This document shows positions 16,001-17,651 of a DNA stretch of 17,651 nucleotides, piece by piece. This DNA is from UBA8437 sp003445035 (GTDB lineage: Bacteria; Planctomycetota; Planctomycetia; Planctomycetales; Planctomycetaceae), in NCBI GenBank assembly GCA_937901285.1, contig CALCHI010000548.1, positions 1-17,651 on the forward strand. Direction: 5' to 3'. Positions within the stretch are counted from its first letter, which is position 1. Each line of letters starts with the position of its first letter. A program made the position numbers and the translations under genes. The notes beneath the pieces are model-generated. The model saw only the letters and a program-made list of their open reading frames with translations. It was not told the DNA's origin and made no database searches.

Positions 16001-17651
16001 GCGACCCGCGGATCCGTGAGGTCCGTCCGTTGGCCGTCGATGACGACGAGACCGGTGCGGTTCGCTGGATTGTCACGCTCCGGCAACCGGCCCGCGAACG
16101 GCTGTTCCTGATCGCACAGGCCACTCTGCCACCGCCCTCGTCCCGCTCGGCGACCGTTCCGTCGCCGCAGGTCGTCTTCGAACAGCCGGTCACCGACAGC
16201 GGCGACCAGGGAGAAACCTCGGTGACCTACCAGGCGGTGGAGACCCAGCAGAGGTACGTGATCCTGATCAACCAGTCCACCGGTACGTTGAAGCTGGGGG
16301 ACGAAGCCGGTGTCGAGCGGGTCGAGAAGGATGACCTGGGGCGATTGCAAGTCCGTATCGATTCGTCGTTGTACGACCAGGCGACGGGGATGTGGAGGGT
16401 GTTGTCGCGGGCGTCGATGCCGGTGTGGAATTACACGAGGTCCCAGGCTTTGCGGCAGACAACCGCGAAGGTGCAACTGGCGGAGTTGGTGACGGTACTG
16501 GCGGCGGATGGCAGCTGGCGGACCGAGGTCGTTTACACGATCCGCAACCGCGCGCAGCAATTCCTGGCGGTCAGGATCCCCAGGATGTCCCGGGTGCTGG
16601 CCGTGTCTGTCGGCGGCGATCAGTCGCGGCCGGTCGATTCGGACGTGGCCCGAAAGGAGAGCGTCGTCCTGGTGGCGCTTCCCAACACAAGCGAAGGGGA
16701 TCTCTCGTTCCCGGTCAGAATGGTCCTGGCCGGCCGATTTCCCGGGCGGAGCGGATTGCCCACCGGGTTGCAACTGCTCGCCGACAAGCGAGCCATTCCG
16801 GTTCCGACAGTTGTGCCGCCCCGGCAAGCAGCCGATCGGGACGGGGATGAGAACGTGTCGCCGTTCCAGGAGCACGGGATGAAGGTCGAGGAGACCTCGT
16901 GGACGGTGCACCTGCCGAACGAGCTGGATGCCGAGCCGGTCGACGGCAAGGGGACCAACCTGGCGCTGGTCGGCAGTGACAGGATCGAGTTGAACCAGCA
17001 GAGGGCCGCACTGGACGATGCCAATTACCTGCTGGGCGTGCTCGAGAGCAAGTCGAGTGGCAAGGCCAAGTACAATGCCGCTCGCAATCTCGAGAGCCTC
17101 GGGATGGAACTGAACAATTACATCGGAAACGTTCGACGGAAACGGCCACGTGGTTTCGCCGCCGGGGGCGGGACGGACTTCACGCTTCAGGGCCGTGATT
17201 TTCAGGCCCGGTACCGCAAGGCGCTGGACCGGATCCAGGTCGATGACGGCAAGCAACGCGTGACCAACAACGACGATTCCAGGAGTCTCGAGGGCCAGGA
17301 CGAAGCGGTCCAGAAGGCCCAGATCTTTGAGAACAACGACCGGTTGTTCCGTGGCAACTTCCTGACACCAGACACCGGACAGAATCAGGACCAGGCCCGT
17401 TTCGGACAGGGCTTCAACTTCAAGCTGAAGGCGTCCCCGCCTGCCAAGGGTGACAAGAAAGATGTTGCCAAGGGGAAGGGAGCTCCGAAAGCGGCCGTGG
17501 GCGGAAAGCTGGCCACGCGTGAACTCAGGAAGCGACGTCGCGAACAGAGTCTCAGCCAGATTGCTGGACTGAACCGGGCCGCCGCAAAGGAGGAGCAGAA
17601 AAATGTCCAGCAGCAGCAGATCCAGCAGCAGCAGGAGGTCCAGCAGCAGGT
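10069..17651 (+). CDS. Giant secreted multi-pass protein with two modules, 3' end outside window
   Basis: No stop occurs in this frame from the GTG to the window edge, giving at least 2527 codons. Residues 1-28 are a signal peptide. Half A (about 38-980) copies the preceding protein's plan: VFIPIEDL ... AEYNKL (39-68), APDEFEV (562-568) and RRPSRLS (605-611) at nearly the same spacing. Two membrane helices follow (about 985-1005, 1008-1028), then a low-complexity Met/Gly/Pro linker and acidic stretch (about 1033-1215), and a second helix block (about 1219-1320). Half B restarts with VLVPRNEFLRLW (1372-1383), DQF (1690-1692) and RRTP (1750-1753). The C-terminal part (from about 2325) is hydrophilic, with a Lys-rich segment and glutamine runs at the edge. 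No catalytic motif is recognised. The beta-rich halves should lie outside the cytoplasm. It could be a fusion of two ancestral genes; the clean frame argues against a frameshifted pseudogene. Confidence 0.88.
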   Translation, partial: MNRLHVSRCRILWGLVAVLVLAGSLPAQPPVVPKRPRRVFIPIEDLGVVIDRDRRGVLLEKAEYNKLRTLAARNERDRPRTPTSLALREVVYTARPNGDQLSIETSVRFQQFVRGWQSLRLPLRGVSVEKAVLGGRAARVARFQLIRKKVSVSGLELFHDTVGAATLELGLSTPLAAVGSDRVAAFGLVPAATASLIVHLPAGKHLLVDGLSVRRPAAADQPATYNLPVGGRSEIRLAVTDRQAQRAGDALVFASTAFGVGVSPGEVTWQAVTGLEVFGKALDEYVATVPRTLEITDVASSGLESWELADDPDNAQLTQITLHFRQRFTGSRRVSFRGVMTTAVGQLWQVPSLSFSGVTSHIGQLLVHAPPGVRLQSGQATGVRRVSDVMMLEKILEKIPAGSSAMRFDAWREDFTLSFATETKRQELQAALATLLKISDDGLDLVTDARIESRFSSLFQVVFSIPDGWNITGVRVAGKSAPWQRLPGTDGRQRLRVGFAKAVPEGAEVSVSVLAHRDLENWPLGSANSRDVPLPDIALEIAGEDREDQAGLIVEGRYLIRAPDEFEVVADELVGLDHANLKLEGQRLGYSYQSPRVSGKLRIGRRPSRLSAESLTVARLDRETLYAHLESHLDIQGGGARQVVIDLPEWAGEDLRFRLLGSANRIVEQLPASPVDGRRRWTLKLDKFVRNRLSLSVDLTLTREMVTDGGSGFRLPALAVIGADRDNGFVAIEAADDQQVDVTALEQMVADGDRAAGLAEIDPIDLPATRYRPRERIVKAYRYLVPGYHVTLGEARFDHGNVARAVCHASTVTSVLARTGEMQHRASFDLTAAGVQSLLVDLGGRPGEQRSLWAVTVDGKPVKAHQQQSDVDQASMIFVVGWPVDALGAGRHSLEVFYRSKVKSVRRSDRLVQDAPVVSLGRGSQDPRPIEVLEQHWVLHHPWQTLVVESDGRFVPSEDLSQVSLLGALKDSMRNLSPTNLLSRLTVLLIVTGVIAVLTLAFRRRRFVGLVAGTAVLLVLGTVLPYMLLTAQPQTAFRNDSVEAMADSVMMAPPSAPGSAISSDAVTRKGDTLVMERMGAAGGMGGGAAPPPGGSEQLDRLTETEQSPPAENAAKPGSDNDRPRDVAKLAEQGPTDSPNLDPVTTTVDESSQVEVAETAKEKSESARGAVMSLALDLRPPAGTVARKFHFLGSREPGETSDLDIAYQDVESQTTGRIFFIVLVVIACWFSRRRPAVERSVAVIAALIGPLALVTVLPVSWHIFLDGLFLGAVAGSVLWMAVAAIGRVGGGWGWLRANLTRDIFRFGSGLWLAVSLLSQSGWTQVKVPLKPQPRSQPVSQIRQRPSPPAPPVVRPLEIIPVEPGQDPREANRVLVPRNEFLRLWNLAHPDRQVLAPAPRSGVVADASWRARVLPAANGVGPRIALRGNLQMYSFRDGQVVLPIPIGAVAVVGGRLNGQPAPIVTRAKSKAQPLAVVLNRRGAHRLEIDFEVPLVHTGPAGRFSVTLSPVPVGRFRFDLPDRNLLVRVNGSSTRHRHLVADGNESIELGVDAGGPLQVAWQPKQAADAADGLVQLESFTSIHVSDPGVRHRGHYRFRVRQGSLPEATFALPSAVRVQRVVGVDVGGWDVETENGQRRLRVFFRRRVDDETVVRVDLFQDRRVGDRSAELAVESVRVLGFDRDKGQLAVFVEDQFTVRAADNSNLRQVDVASLARPGWCKPSGPAGDGKAVPLPRMVYGYITRPFGLTLRLTRRTPEANAVARHAVRIERRKVRLASQVKWQLSQAARGSVTFGLPPEYLPVSVEATSLADWFVHADENGNRRLTVEFDGPRTGTLEVALEGVLPRSSDIEEFQLRLPRPLGVRRLSSQTMVWLDEAFSAGITDRGGWRSVNPASAAAELRQLDPRKARFAFVSGEISTDPVVLAIKRAVPGMQATVVSLVTVTDTLVDHSLALSWQITQAAADEFVFTTPGWLKNHLRFRDPRIREVRPLAVDDDETGAVRWIVTLRQPARERLFLIAQATLPPPSSRSATVPSPQVVFEQPVTDSGDQGETSVTYQAVETQQRYVILINQSTGTLKLGDEAGVERVEKDDLGRLQVRIDSSLYDQATGMWRVLSRASMPVWNYTRSQALRQTTAKVQLAELVTVLAADGSWRTEVVYTIRNRAQQFLAVRIPRMSRVLAVSVGGDQSRPVDSDVARKESVVLVALPNTSEGDLSFPVRMVLAGRFPGRSGLPTGLQLLADKRAIPVPTVVPPRQAADRDGDENVSPFQEHGMKVEETSWTVHLPNELDAEPVDGKGTNLALVGSDRIELNQQRAALDDANYLLGVLESKSSGKAKYNAARNLESLGMELNNYIGNVRRKRPRGFAAGGGTDFTLQGRDFQARYRKALDRIQVDDGKQRVTNNDDSRSLEGQDEAVQKAQIFENNDRLFRGNFLTPDTGQNQDQARFGQGFNFKLKASPPAKGDKKDVAKGKGAPKAAVGGKLATRELRKRRREQSLSQIAGLNRAAAKEEQKNVQQQQIQQQQEVQQQ
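17608..17649 (+). repeat. CAG-run coding glutamine stretches
   Basis: Three runs of CAG codons (four, four and at least three) separated by single ATC or GAG-GTC codons code for a Gln-rich segment of the giant protein. The window ends inside it, so its total length is unknown. It follows a Lys/Arg/Glu-rich, probably coiled-coil-forming stretch. Confidence 0.85.

Noticed and set aside
14008..17256. Long minus-strand frames (14008-15504 and 15598-17256)
   Set aside because: They are antisense shadows of the giant plus-strand ORF, which explains the codon bias and carries motifs shared with the upstream gene.

Overview
The window looks like chromosomal DNA from a member of the Planctomycetota. 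It is GC-rich with strongly biased third codon positions. It carries a membrane-anchored Hanks-type Ser/Thr kinase and very long secreted proteins with no obvious enzymatic motif, a combination typical of that phylum. The assignment is inference from gene content, because no rRNA or other marker gene is present.

Layout. (1) Bases 1-2106 hold the 3' part of an RND/MMPL-type membrane transporter gene that begins before the window; the visible part opens with an in-frame acidic tandem repeat. (2) A short CbiX-type chelatase gene faces it (2489 to 2103) and the two stop codons overlap in one CTAG. (3) Divergent from cbiX is a compact unit: Ser/Thr kinase (2605-4380), adenine phosphoribosyltransferase (4377-4922, ATGA overlap) and a 123-residue helical protein of unknown function (starts 1 base after apt). 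An orphan ParA-type ATPase (5377-6195) follows after a gap of 81 bases. (4) A 316-base non-coding gap contains a perfect 10-base inverted repeat. (5) Two giant genes then fill the rest: a 1186-residue secreted, membrane-anchored protein (6512-10072) and, overlapping its stop by GTGA, a gene that stays open to the window edge (10069 to beyond 17651, at least 2527 codons).

The main result is in part 5. The giant second ORF has no stop codon anywhere in the window, so a list of closed ORFs would miss it. Its first half is collinear with the preceding gene: signal peptide, an EY..L motif, an APDxFEV motif about 495-499 residues later, an RRP motif, then a block of transmembrane helices. Its second half starts again after a second transmembrane block with a related module (VLVPRNEFLRLW, then DQF, then RRTP). 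The window therefore shows three related copies of one large, apparently beta-rich extracytoplasmic module in two translationally coupled genes. I do not know their function. They are the best candidate here for an undescribed system, probably a cell-envelope assembly.

How the genes may work together: kinase, apt, the small protein and perhaps parA look co-transcribed. Apart from apt (purine salvage) the roles are regulatory or unknown. Nothing in the sequence ties the kinase to the giant envelope proteins beyond proximity. No tRNA, rRNA, CRISPR array, insertion sequence or integrase was seen.
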